From an uncultured Gemmatimonadaceae bacterium (lineage in GTDB: Bacteria > Gemmatimonadota > Gemmatimonadetes > Gemmatimonadales > Gemmatimonadaceae): 5,696 nucleotides of DNA. Location: NCBI GenBank assembly GCA_955652265.1, contig CATPBD010000219.1, positions 1 through 5,696 on the forward strand, written 5' to 3'. The translations under genes were made by a program, and so were the position numbers. Under the pieces are notes generated by a model. The model was not told where the DNA came from. It ran no database searches and saw nothing but the letters and a program-made list of their open reading frames with translations. Positions 1-5,696 of the stretch are shown piece by piece (the first letter of the stretch is position 1; each line of letters starts with the position of its first letter).

Positions 1-1521
1 ATCGTGGTGTCGTTCGCGGCCCTCGCTCTCATTCGGAACCTCATCGCGACAAGCTCGGAGCCACGGTCCTGGCTCAAGAAATCGGGGGCGTCTTTGCTCC
101 TAGGCCTCGCGGTCGCCGGAATGCACTACACGGGGATGGCCGCCGCTTTCTTCACCCATGGCCCCACCGGCTGGAGGCCGACTGATCACGCCGTCCTCGG
201 CACGTATGAGCTTGGATTGGTGGTGGCCGCCACCAGCGCTGCCCTGCTTGGCATCGCTCTCGCGGCAACCCAGTTCGAGCGTTGGACCCTGAGGACGAAG
301 GGGAGATTCGAGAATCTGCTCGAGCTCTCGCCCCAGGTCGTGTGGTTCGGAGATCCAGACGGAAAGATCACTTACTTCAATCCGTATTGGTATGAGTACA
401 CTGGCCTCTCCGAGAAAAGCGCACTCGGCGACGGGTGGATTTCCGCAATTCATCCCGAAGACCGCGAGCGCGTCGTCGAGAGCTGGCACGCGGCTACAAA
501 AGAGGGCAGCGACTACGCGGTCGAGCTGCGATTGCGGGGACGCGAGGATACGTACTGCTGGTTTCTCGCGAGGAGCCGGCCCGCCCGCGATGAATCGGGA
601 AAAGTGGATGCCTGGCTTGGCATCGCGGTCGACATCGAAGAGCGGAAGAAGGCCGAAGAGGAAGCCTGGGCGGCAAGCCAGGCGAAGTCGGAATTTCTCG
701 CCAGCATGAGCCACGAGCTCCGGACTCCCCTGAACGCGATTGGTGGATACGCCGAGCTATTGGCGATGGGTATCCGCGGCCCGCTCAACGCCGAACAGGC
801 TCAGGACATCGCGCGCATCAGACGCAGCCAACCGCATCTTCTCACGCTGATCAATGACGTGCTCAACTTCGCCAAGGTCGATGCCGGGCAGACTGAATAC
901 CACATTACCGCCGTCCCGGTCGACGAAGCGCTGCGAGACACGGAATCGATGATTGCTCCGCAGATTCTGGCGAAGGGTCTCCACTATTCCTACAAGGCCG
1001 CCGGCAAGACGGCCGCGGTCCTTGCGGACCCCGAGAAAATGCAGCAGATCGTGCTCAACCTGCTCACCAACGCCGTCAAGTTTACCGAGTCCGGCGGCAG
1101 CATAACGCTCTCGGCCGAGCCGGCTGGCAACTGCGTCGACATTCGAGTCGCGGATACGGGACCCGGCATTTCACCAGAAAAACTCAACAGGATCTTCGAT
1201 CCATTCGTTCAGGCGGAGCGGCGCCTCAATCAGCCGGTTCAGGGAGTGGGACTCGGACTGGCGATCAGCCAGGATCTGGCTATGGCGATGGATGGAAAGG
1301 TCACCGTTGAGAGCGTGCTCGGCGAAGGCTCGACGTTTACGCTCTCGCTCCCCCGCGCGCCGCGTATGGAGCTTGCCGACCTGCCGCCGAAGGTGGAATT
1401 GGACGTAGCCGACCGGAAAACAGGTACACAGCTAGCCGACCGCGCGCTTCATGAAGGATCTCATCCCCAGCGTCCAGAAGAGGGCCGTGATGAGAATGAG
1501 CGCCACTATCACGACGCCTAG
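1..1521 (+). CDS. MHYT-PAS sensor histidine kinase (5' end outside window)
   Basis: Membrane-bound sensor kinase expected to autophosphorylate on His and pass the phosphate to a response regulator not present here. Counting residues from base 1, the fragment begins in a transmembrane helix. An MHYT motif follows at residues 41-44 (bases 121-132), then a last helix near 70-92; MHYT domains are integral membrane sensors proposed to bind a metal and a diatomic gas. A PAS domain covers about 103-213. The HisKA H-box is SMSHELRTPLN with phospho-acceptor His238 (bases 712-714). The HATPase domain has its N-box at NLLTNAVKF (Asn357), G1 DTGPG (385-389) and G2 GVGLGL (415-420). There is no receiver domain. 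The core ends near residue 456; a polar tail of about 50 residues follows, and its last 30 codons overlap the convergent permease gene. The open frame runs off the left edge, so the GTG at base 4 is probably not the true start. The family is certain; the signal sensed is unknown. Confidence 0.93.
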   Translation: MVVSFAALALIRNLIATSSEPRSWLKKSGASLLLGLAVAGMHYTGMAAAFFTHGPTGWRPTDHAVLGTYELGLVVAATSAALLGIALAATQFERWTLRTKGRFENLLELSPQVVWFGDPDGKITYFNPYWYEYTGLSEKSALGDGWISAIHPEDRERVVESWHAATKEGSDYAVELRLRGREDTYCWFLARSRPARDESGKVDAWLGIAVDIEERKKAEEEAWAASQAKSEFLASMSHELRTPLNAIGGYAELLAMGIRGPLNAEQAQDIARIRRSQPHLLTLINDVLNFAKVDAGQTEYHITAVPVDEALRDTESMIAPQILAKGLHYSYKAAGKTAAVLADPEKMQQIVLNLLTNAVKFTESGGSITLSAEPAGNCVDIRVADTGPGISPEKLNRIFDPFVQAERRLNQPVQGVGLGLAISQDLAMAMDGKVTVESVLGEGSTFTLSLPRAPRMELADLPPKVELDVADRKTGTQLADRALHEGSHPQRPEEGRDENERHYHDA

Positions 1522-2241
1522 CGACATGTGAGGCGCAGCGGGAGTAAGCGCCGCTCTCATTCCTTCCGCCACGTATACAAGCGGGTTGATCAGCACCGCG
1601 TATTTCATGATCGGCACCGCTCTCAGTCCCTGCCACGGATAATACGCGCAGCCGAAAAAAATCATCGGTGCCAGAATTACGCCGAACATTAGACCGATTT
1701 GTTGCGGCTGGATCGCGGTGCCGAGGAAAAGTCCGAGCGAAGAGAATGCCGCCGCGCCGAGCACCGTGATCAAGAGCACATTACCGACGTGGCCGAAGCT
1801 GAGATTCGGTATCGGCCCCATGATCAGGCGCGCTACAGGTAACACGAACAGCGCCGACACAACGCCCTGCAACACACCCGAAATGATTTTCTCAGCCGCG
1901 ACGAGCCAGATCGGAACCGGCGCCAGCAATCTGTCTTCGATCTCCTTCGTCCAGCCGAAGTCCTGCACCATCGGGAGCGCGACGGACTGAATGCTCGAGA
2001 AGGTGAGGCTTATCGCCAGCACTCCCGGCAGCAGCGCGGTCGTGTAGCCTCGGCCCATGAATCCCATCTTGGGCAGCAGGTATCCGAACACAATCACGAA
2101 CATGAGCGGCTGCATCGTCGTCCGCAGCAGGAAGAACGGTAGCTCGCGACGCGCAACCCGCATGTCGCGGCGCAGCAATGCGGCAAACACCGACGACGCC
2201 GGAACTTCGGGACGCGGAGCGTTCAGTGCGATCGCAGTCAT
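1432..2241 (-). CDS. ABC-2 type exporter permease
   Basis: Integral membrane subunit of an ABC exporter, 269 residues, the usual size for DrrB/NodJ-like ABC-2 permeases. About six hydrophobic helices are visible, near residues 36-57, 67-92, 112-140, 150-176, 181-201 and 240-260. The stretch before helix 1 is basic (LLRRDMRVARREL). Family-like features are the cytoplasmic loop KEIEDRLLAPVP (99-110), likely to contact the ATPase, and NPLVYVAEGMR (219-229) before the last helix. The ATG start overlaps the ATPase stop as ATGA, with a strong ribosome-binding site (GGGAGG) 8 bases upstream, so the two subunits should be made together. The substrate cannot be read from sequence; relatives export drugs, lipids or oligosaccharides. 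The 3' end lies 90 bases inside the convergent kinase gene. Confidence 0.93.
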   Translation of the reverse strand: MTAIALNAPRPEVPASSVFAALLRRDMRVARRELPFFLLRTTMQPLMFVIVFGYLLPKMGFMGRGYTTALLPGVLAISLTFSSIQSVALPMVQDFGWTKEIEDRLLAPVPIWLVAAEKIISGVLQGVVSALFVLPVARLIMGPIPNLSFGHVGNVLLITVLGAAAFSSLGLFLGTAIQPQQIGLMFGVILAPMIFFGCAYYPWQGLRAVPIMKYAVLINPLVYVAEGMRAALTPAAPHMSLGVVIVALILITALFWTLGMRSFMKRAVG

Positions 2242-3251
2242 CCGAGCTTCCTCCCAGTCAGCGACACGAACAGCGTCTCAAGGCTGGGCTGCAGCAATCG
2301 AATGTCCGTGACCGTGCGACCAGTGGACTCGGCAACCTCAATGAGAGTGGGTAGAACTCGCCCGCCACGATCGCTGTGCGCGCGAAGGATTCCATCCTGA
2401 GCCTCCACCCTGCTGATTCCCTCGATCGTCTCGGCGAGCTCCGCGGCCGGCATCGCATCACCGTCCAGCACGAGCTCGAGCAACGTTCCGCCTGGCGCTT
2501 TCGCCTTGAGCGCGCGTGGCGTGTCGAGAGCGAGGAGCTTGCCGCGGTCGATGATCGCGAGACGGTCGCACAATCTGTCGGCCTCGTCCATGTAATGCGT
2601 CGTCATTACGATCGTGCGACCGCGCTTGTGCAAGTCGCGAAGGATGTCCCACAGGCCCAGCCGCGCCTGCGGATCGAGTCCGACCGTCGGCTCGTCGAGG
2701 AAGATGATGTCCGCCTCGTGCATCAGCGCCCGGACGATCATGAGTCGCTGCTGCTGTCCACCGGACATCTCGGTCATTTTCGCGGCGGCCTTCTCCGACA
2801 AACCGAGCCGCTCGAGCAGCTCGTACGCGCGCTTCGTCGCGACGTCGAACGGAATGCCGAAATACGCGGCGTGGAACTGGAGATTCTCCAGCACGTTGAG
2901 ACTCAGGTCGGCATTCGGGCGCTGCGGAACCACGCCGATTGTCTGGCGAACCCGCACCGAGTCTTCCACGACATCCGCGCCGGCGACCATCGCTTTGCCC
3001 GAGGTGGGACGAACGCGCGTGGTGAGAATTCCGATCGCGGTGGTCTTTCCGGCGCCGTTCGGACCCAGCAGCCCAAAGAATTCGCCAGCACCGATGTCCA
3101 GATCGAGCGACTCGAGCGCGATGACGTCACCAGATGGCTGCGCAGTCGAGCCGCCCGGAGCCCAACGCGCGCTGTAGGAAGAGCCGCCGGGCTTGGCCTT
3201 GCCGGTACCCTTGTAAACCTTGCGCAGCGCGCGCATCTCGATCGCGTTCAC
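2238..3251 (-). CDS. ABC transporter ATP-binding protein, DrrA-like
   Basis: Cytoplasmic ATPase that powers the adjacent ABC-2 permease; 337 residues. All nucleotide-binding motifs are intact: Walker A GPNGAGKT (63-70), Q-loop Gln110 in GVVPQRP, signature SGGQQQR (163-169), Walker B IIFLDE (182-187), D-loop GLD (191-193) and switch His219 in TTHYMDEAD. Residues from about 240 on form the C-terminal extension typical of the DrrA class. The N-terminus is unusual: a Gly/Ser/Pro-rich segment of roughly 25 residues (about 14-42) lies between the first strand (LRKVY) and VIALESLDLDI. I chose the GTG at 3251 because it overlaps the hydrolase stop as GTGA. The alternative ATG at 3236 has no Shine-Dalgarno sequence, and the GTG itself has only a distant GGAG (14 bases), which fits translational coupling. 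The stop overlaps the permease start by 4 bases. Confidence 0.95.
   Translation of the reverse strand: MNAIEMRALRKVYKGTGKAKPGGSSYSARWAPGGSTAQPSGDVIALESLDLDIGAGEFFGLLGPNGAGKTTAIGILTTRVRPTSGKAMVAGADVVEDSVRVRQTIGVVPQRPNADLSLNVLENLQFHAAYFGIPFDVATKRAYELLERLGLSEKAAAKMTEMSGGQQQRLMIVRALMHEADIIFLDEPTVGLDPQARLGLWDILRDLHKRGRTIVMTTHYMDEADRLCDRLAIIDRGKLLALDTPRALKAKAPGGTLLELVLDGDAMPAAELAETIEGISRVEAQDGILRAHSDRGGRVLPTLIEVAESTGRTVTDIRLLQPSLETLFVSLTGRKLG
2250..2255 (-). promoter_or_regulatory. Shine-Dalgarno of the permease, inside the ATPase gene
   Basis: The minus strand reads GGGAGG, 8 bases before the permease ATG at 2241 and within the last codons of the ATPase. Together with the ATGA overlap it supports efficient re-initiation and balanced subunit output. 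Confidence 0.7.
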
Positions 3252-3259
3252 TTTTTTTT
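3248..3259 (-). other. A8-G slippery run overlapping the hydrolase stop and ATPase GTG start
   Basis: Minus-strand codons in the hydrolase frame are AAA AAA AAG TGA. The run of eight A followed by G contains A AAA AAG, the heptamer used for -1 frameshifting in E. coli dnaX. Slipping back one base makes the next codon the ATPase GTG. An extra A from RNA-polymerase slippage would have the same effect. Either event would give a hydrolase-ATPase fusion of 627 residues. Whether it happens is not known, and simple stop/start coupling explains the arrangement equally well. Confidence 0.5.
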
Positions 3260-4120
3260 GTTGCGCTCCACGTCGTAGAAGAAATCCAGCAGGGCGGAGT
3301 TGAAGGTAGCGGGTTGCGCGAAGTGGGCGCCATGTCCGGCGTTCGGGATCACAACCTTCTTCGCGTTTGGAATGCGGTGCGCCAGAGTGTCCGCCGCTGC
3401 CGCTATGAAGGGCGCCTCATGGTCGCCTGTGATTACGAGCGTCCGCACTCTGAGCGCGGAAAGCTGTGCGATGCTCGGCGCCGGTGTATGGCCCGATTCG
3501 GGGTGAGGATCCAGGAGATCCTTGCCGGCATAAGAAGCCCACAGTCGACGATAGCGGTCCGTGATGTCTGCTCGTCCAGGCGGCACCCACGCGATCGGGC
3601 TCGCCAAAATGATTTTGCCAACCGAATCGAGTCCGTACCTTTTCGCGATGCCGGGGAGCGAGGCGAACGTCTGACCCACATCGGGAGGAACCGGGAACCC
3701 GGGCGGTACCGCGCCGTACAGGACGAGACCGTCGAGCAGTTCCGGATAAGCTGCCGCGAAACGGAGCGCTACGCTCCCTCCGCGCGAATGCCCGACGATG
3801 TACGCGTGACTGATGTGCAGCGCCTCGAGCAGAACGAGAAGATCCTGCGGCTCCGCGGACTCATCTGAGAATCCCGTCGATTTGCCAAATCCCGGCGAGT
3901 CGTACCGGAGCACGCGGTAATGCGTGTTGAACGCGGGGACCTGGTCATCCCACACGCTCATGTTGTGCGCCCAGCCGTGAATGAACACCACGGTCCTTCC
4001 ACGGCCAGAGACATCGTAGTTGATGACCGCGTCGCCGACATTGACCGTGCGCGATTGCGCACCAACGAAGGCGCCTGGCAACAGCAGAACCACCACCATG
4101 AGCAGAGTCATCCGTCTCAT
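3248..4120 (-). CDS. Exported alpha/beta-fold hydrolase
   Basis: Serine hydrolase of the alpha/beta superfamily, 290 residues. The N-terminus MRRMTLLMVVVLLLPGAFVG looks like a Sec signal peptide, with probable cleavage after the Ala at about 21, so the enzyme should act in the periplasm or outside. There is no lipobox Cys. Visible active-site elements are the oxyanion-loop motif HGW (48-50), nucleophile Ser112 in GHSRGG, probable acid Asp233 in TGDHEAP and His263 in NAGHGAHF. RYDSPGFGKS (72-81) is the conserved strand-4 region. The substrate cannot be predicted: esterases, lactonases, haloperoxidase-like enzymes and C-C hydrolases share these motifs. The start is well supported by a perfect AGGAGG 5 bases upstream. 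The gene lies 60 bases after the ALDH-like gene, and its stop overlaps the ATPase start. The C-terminus is three Lys codons in an A8-G run. Confidence 0.93.
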   Translation of the reverse strand: MRRMTLLMVVVLLLPGAFVGAQSRTVNVGDAVINYDVSGRGRTVVFIHGWAHNMSVWDDQVPAFNTHYRVLRYDSPGFGKSTGFSDESAEPQDLLVLLEALHISHAYIVGHSRGGSVALRFAAAYPELLDGLVLYGAVPPGFPVPPDVGQTFASLPGIAKRYGLDSVGKIILASPIAWVPPGRADITDRYRRLWASYAGKDLLDPHPESGHTPAPSIAQLSALRVRTLVITGDHEAPFIAAAADTLAHRIPNAKKVVIPNAGHGAHFAQPATFNSALLDFFYDVERNKKK

Positions 4121-4180
4121 TGCGGCCTCCTGTGTGTCGGGAAGTGAATATGCGATGTCGGGGCAGCGACTCCCTGCTGC
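4121..4180 (-). other. 60-base gap between the ALDH-like gene and the hydrolase
   Basis: This is the only real intergenic space in the window. I see no convincing promoter boxes. A weak 5-base-arm inverted repeat (GCAGC/GCTGC on the minus strand) lies just after the ALDH-like stop but has no T run, so it is not a clear terminator. The gap allows either read-through from the ALDH genes or a hidden promoter. Confidence 0.5.
4126..4131 (-). promoter_or_regulatory. Shine-Dalgarno of the exported hydrolase
   Basis: On the minus strand this reads AGGAGG, a perfect anti-16S match, 5 bases before the hydrolase ATG at 4120. It fixes that start and shows that this gene can be translated independently of the upstream ALDH pair. 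Confidence 0.8.
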
Positions 4181-5062
4181 TCAGGCCCCGATCGGATGCC
4201 AGGTCGTCTTGAACTCGATGAAATCGCGGATCTCGTAGACGCCCTGCGCCTTCTGACCGGTCCAGTCCAGCTCGTCGTCACGCTTTCGCGCGCGGACCCG
4301 CTTGATGCTCTCCGCCGCACCCAGCTGCAGCTGCTTCTTCTCGTCCTGATTCACGACCGCGTTCAAGCCACGGATGTGGGTATGCGTCGCGAACGTGGGA
4401 ACGAGCTCCTTTCTGAAGCCGGTGAGAATGTTCACCACTCCCCCTGGCAAATCGGACACAGCCAACAGCTCTCCGAGCACAATCGCTGGATACGGAAACT
4501 CCTGCGAGGCCAGACAGACGCAGGTGTTGCCCGCGACGATCACCGGCGCAATTTGGCTCAGCAGGCCCAGCAGCGGAGCTGCATCATCGGCGATGATGCC
4601 CACGATACCCATCGGCTCGGCAACGGTGAAGTTGAAAAACGGGCCCGCCACCGGATTGGTGTTGCCGAGCACCTGCTCGTATTTGTCCGACCAGCCGGCG
4701 TAGTAGATGAGACGGTCCACGCTCGCGGTTACTTCTTTCGTCGCGGCAGGCTTTGTCGCCGCACGTGAGATCACCAGCGACTCCGCCACCTCGGCGCTTC
4801 TCGACTCCAGCATTTCGGCCAAGCGATAGATGATCTGCCCGCGATTGTAGGGTGTGCGATGCGCCCAATCCGGGCCGGCTTTTGCGGCCGCTTCAACCGC
4901 ATTGCGCAGATCCTTACGCGTGCACTGCGGGATGTTCCCCAAAAGGCCAGCATCCCCTTTCCGGGTCGTTTTATGGATCGGGAAAACGCGTCCGCTCTCG
5001 GAGCGGATGAATTGCCCTCCGACGTATACCTTGGGCGTTTTGGTTACGGGAATCCGCGACAC
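4181..5062 (-). CDS. Catalytically dead ALDH-like protein (ALDH16 C-terminal-domain type)
   Basis: This 293-residue protein is clearly homologous to the N-terminal, cofactor-binding half of aldehyde dehydrogenases: VYVGGQFIRSESGRVFPI (12-29), TPYNRGQIIYRLAEMLE (70-86), SVDRLIYYAGWSDKYEQV (114-131), EPMGIVGII (149-157), PVIVAGNT (173-180) and DLPGGVVNILTG (204-215). Residues needed for catalysis are absent. ADDAAP replaces the PWNFP segment near 158-163. LASQ (184-187) replaces KPAE, so the cofactor-contacting Lys is gone. No ELGGK motif follows, and the protein ends before a catalytic-Cys domain could begin, against about 480-500 residues for a full ALDH. It is therefore probably a structural or partner subunit, as in the pseudo-ALDH domain of ALDH16. 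The GTG at 5062 lies 2 bases after the stop of the catalytic ALDH gene, behind AAGGTGG. The frame stays open further upstream, but those codons give an Arg/His/Pro-rich shadow of that gene. Confidence 0.88.
   Translation of the reverse strand: MSRIPVTKTPKVYVGGQFIRSESGRVFPIHKTTRKGDAGLLGNIPQCTRKDLRNAVEAAAKAGPDWAHRTPYNRGQIIYRLAEMLESRSAEVAESLVISRAATKPAATKEVTASVDRLIYYAGWSDKYEQVLGNTNPVAGPFFNFTVAEPMGIVGIIADDAAPLLGLLSQIAPVIVAGNTCVCLASQEFPYPAIVLGELLAVSDLPGGVVNILTGFRKELVPTFATHTHIRGLNAVVNQDEKKQLQLGAAESIKRVRARKRDDELDWTGQKAQGVYEIRDFIEFKTTWHPIGA
4581..4599. repeat. 19-base perfect dyad inside the ALDH-like gene
   Basis: Two 9-base arms, GCATCATCG and CGATGATGC, surround a single central G at 4590. The element encodes part of IIADDAA in the ALDH-like protein. 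As RNA it would fold into an 8-base-pair stem with a 3-base loop; as DNA it is symmetrical like an operator. No T run follows on either strand. Confidence 0.6.
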
Positions 5063-5064
5063 GA

Positions 5065-5696
5065 CTAGACCACCTTCCCGTAATCCATCAGACCCTGGCG
5101 TCCGCCTTCGCGTCCGAAACCGGATTCCTTGTAGCCGCCGAAGGGTGAGGACGGATCGAACTTGTTGAAGGTGTTCGCCCACACGACTCCCGCCTTGAGC
5201 AGCGTGCTCATCTTGAGAATGCGCGAGCCTTTGTCGGTCCAGACACCGGCGGAAAGTCCGTACATGGTGTTGTTCGCCTTCTCGACGGCTTCTTCGAGGG
5301 TGCGGAAGGTGAGAACGCTCAACACCGGTCCGAAGATTTCTTCGCGGGCGATGCGGTGGCTCTGCGTCACCCCGGTGAAAACCGTGGGCTTGAAGTAATA
5401 GCCCTTGATTGGTAGCCGGCACACCGCCGATTGATACATCTCCGCGCCTGCCGTCACACCAGAGTCGACGAGCTCGCAGATCCGGTCGAGCTGTGCCTTC
5501 GAGTTGATCGCGCCGACGTCGGTGTTCTTGTCGAGGGGATTCCCGACGCGAAGGACGTCGATCCGGTTCTTGAGCTTCGAGACGAACATCTCGGCGATCG
5601 ATTCCTGAACGAGGAGCCTGCTTCCCGCGCAGCAGACGTGTCCCTGGTTGAAGAAGATACCATTCACTACACCCTCGACAGCCTGGTCCACCGGCG
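5065..5696 (-). CDS. Aldehyde dehydrogenase, catalytic C-terminal part (5' end outside window)
   Basis: NAD(P)-dependent aldehyde dehydrogenase, oxidising an aldehyde to the acid through a thiohemiacetal on Cys. About 210 C-terminal residues are visible. NQGHVCCAGSR contains the nucleophile: by alignment with NQGQCCCAGSR of ALDH2, it is the first Cys of the pair (codon 5634-5632). EEIFGPV carries the conserved cofactor-ribose Glu. The end has SSPFGGYKESGFGREGG, typical of the oligomerisation/C-terminal region. The frame is open to the right edge without a start, and about 270 residues of the cofactor domain should lie beyond it. The GTG at 5691 falls inside the fold and is not the start. The stop TAG is 2 bases before the ALDH-like gene. 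The aldehyde substrate is not identifiable. The WANTFNKFDPSSPFGG ending and the tandem pseudo-ALDH suggest an ALDH16-type enzyme. Confidence 0.94.
   Translation of the reverse strand, partial: PVDQAVEGVVNGIFFNQGHVCCAGSRLLVQESIAEMFVSKLKNRIDVLRVGNPLDKNTDVGAINSKAQLDRICELVDSGVTAGAEMYQSAVCRLPIKGYYFKPTVFTGVTQSHRIAREEIFGPVLSVLTFRTLEEAVEKANNTMYGLSAGVWTDKGSRILKMSTLLKAGVVWANTFNKFDPSSPFGGYKESGFGREGGRQGLMDYGKVV
5070..5076 (-). promoter_or_regulatory. Shine-Dalgarno deciding the GTG start of the ALDH-like gene
   Basis: The minus strand reads AAGGTGG, one mismatch from AAGGAGG, 7 bases before the GTG at 5062 and within the final codons of the catalytic ALDH. It supports a separate 293-residue product rather than a longer protein reading through the upstream gene. 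Confidence 0.55.

Noticed and set aside
100..714. 204-codon open frame on the minus strand opposite the PAS region of the kinase
   Set aside because: It is an antisense shadow; the plus strand encodes continuous PAS and HisKA domains.
2376..3278. 300-codon open frame on the plus strand opposite the ABC ATPase
   Set aside because: The minus strand carries an ATPase with every expected motif. The plus-strand translation is Arg/His/Glu-rich with no recognisable domain, typical of antisense reading of GC-rich coding DNA.
3691..3703. Inverted repeat CCGGG-AA-CCCGG in the hydrolase gene
   Set aside because: It falls on Pro/Gly codons (PPGFPVPP), where such GC symmetry is expected from codon use.
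3134..3868. 244-codon open frame on the plus strand opposite the hydrolase
   Set aside because: It is Arg-rich and without motifs, while the minus-strand hydrolase has a catalytic triad, a signal peptide and a perfect Shine-Dalgarno sequence.
4161..4180. Possible terminator hairpin after the ALDH-like gene
   Set aside because: The arms are only 5 bases (GCAGC/GCTGC) with an 8-base loop, and no T run follows on the minus strand.
5063..5422. A 120-codon upstream extension of the ALDH-like gene
   Set aside because: The frame is open but yields Arg/His/Pro-rich sequence that overlaps the well-conserved catalytic ALDH. The GTG at 5062 has a good Shine-Dalgarno sequence and starts at recognisable ALDH sequence.
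4181..5696. One aldehyde dehydrogenase gene broken by a frameshift
   Set aside because: In reading order the catalytic C-terminal half comes first and the cofactor-domain half second, so no frameshift would join them into a normal ALDH. The second protein also lacks conserved catalytic residues that a freshly broken gene would still have.

Overview
The window is GC-rich, gene-dense bacterial DNA with no RNA genes, mobile elements or CRISPR arrays that I can see. It holds six protein-coding genes: one on the plus strand and five on the minus strand. GC richness, tight gene packing, a Sec signal peptide on the hydrolase, an MHYT-PAS histidine kinase and a tandem aldehyde dehydrogenase pair suggest a soil-type bacterium such as a Gemmatimonadota or Acidobacteriota member. 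That placement is a guess from style, not from a marker gene.

Layout. On the plus strand, 1-1521 is the 3' part of a sensor histidine kinase (end of an MHYT membrane domain, PAS, HisKA, HATPase); its start lies left of the window. Everything else is a minus-strand array, read right to left: the catalytic C-terminal half of an aldehyde dehydrogenase (5696-5065, start outside), a 293-residue ALDH-like protein without catalytic residues (5062-4181), a 60-base gap, an exported alpha/beta hydrolase (4120-3248), a DrrA-type ABC ATPase (3251-2238) and an ABC-2 permease (2241-1432). The hydrolase, ATPase and permease are joined by two 4-base stop/start overlaps (GTGA and ATGA), so these three are very probably one translationally coupled unit. 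The ALDH pair, 2 bases apart, is probably co-transcribed with them.

How the genes may work together. The ATPase and permease form a complete ABC-2 half-system, expected to export a lipid, drug-like or polysaccharide substrate that the sequence does not identify. The hydrolase probably acts outside the cytoplasmic membrane. The two ALDH genes together resemble ALDH16, in which a catalytic ALDH domain is followed by a pseudo-ALDH domain; here the two parts are separate adjacent genes. A functional link between the ALDH pair and the exporter is inferred only from position.

Three points deserve attention: the split ALDH16-like pair; an A8-G slippery run at the hydrolase stop whose -1 shift leads exactly into the ATPase frame; and a 90-base convergent overlap in which the kinase tail is encoded codon-for-codon opposite the last transmembrane helix of the permease. 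No stretch of 300 bases or more lacks a gene.
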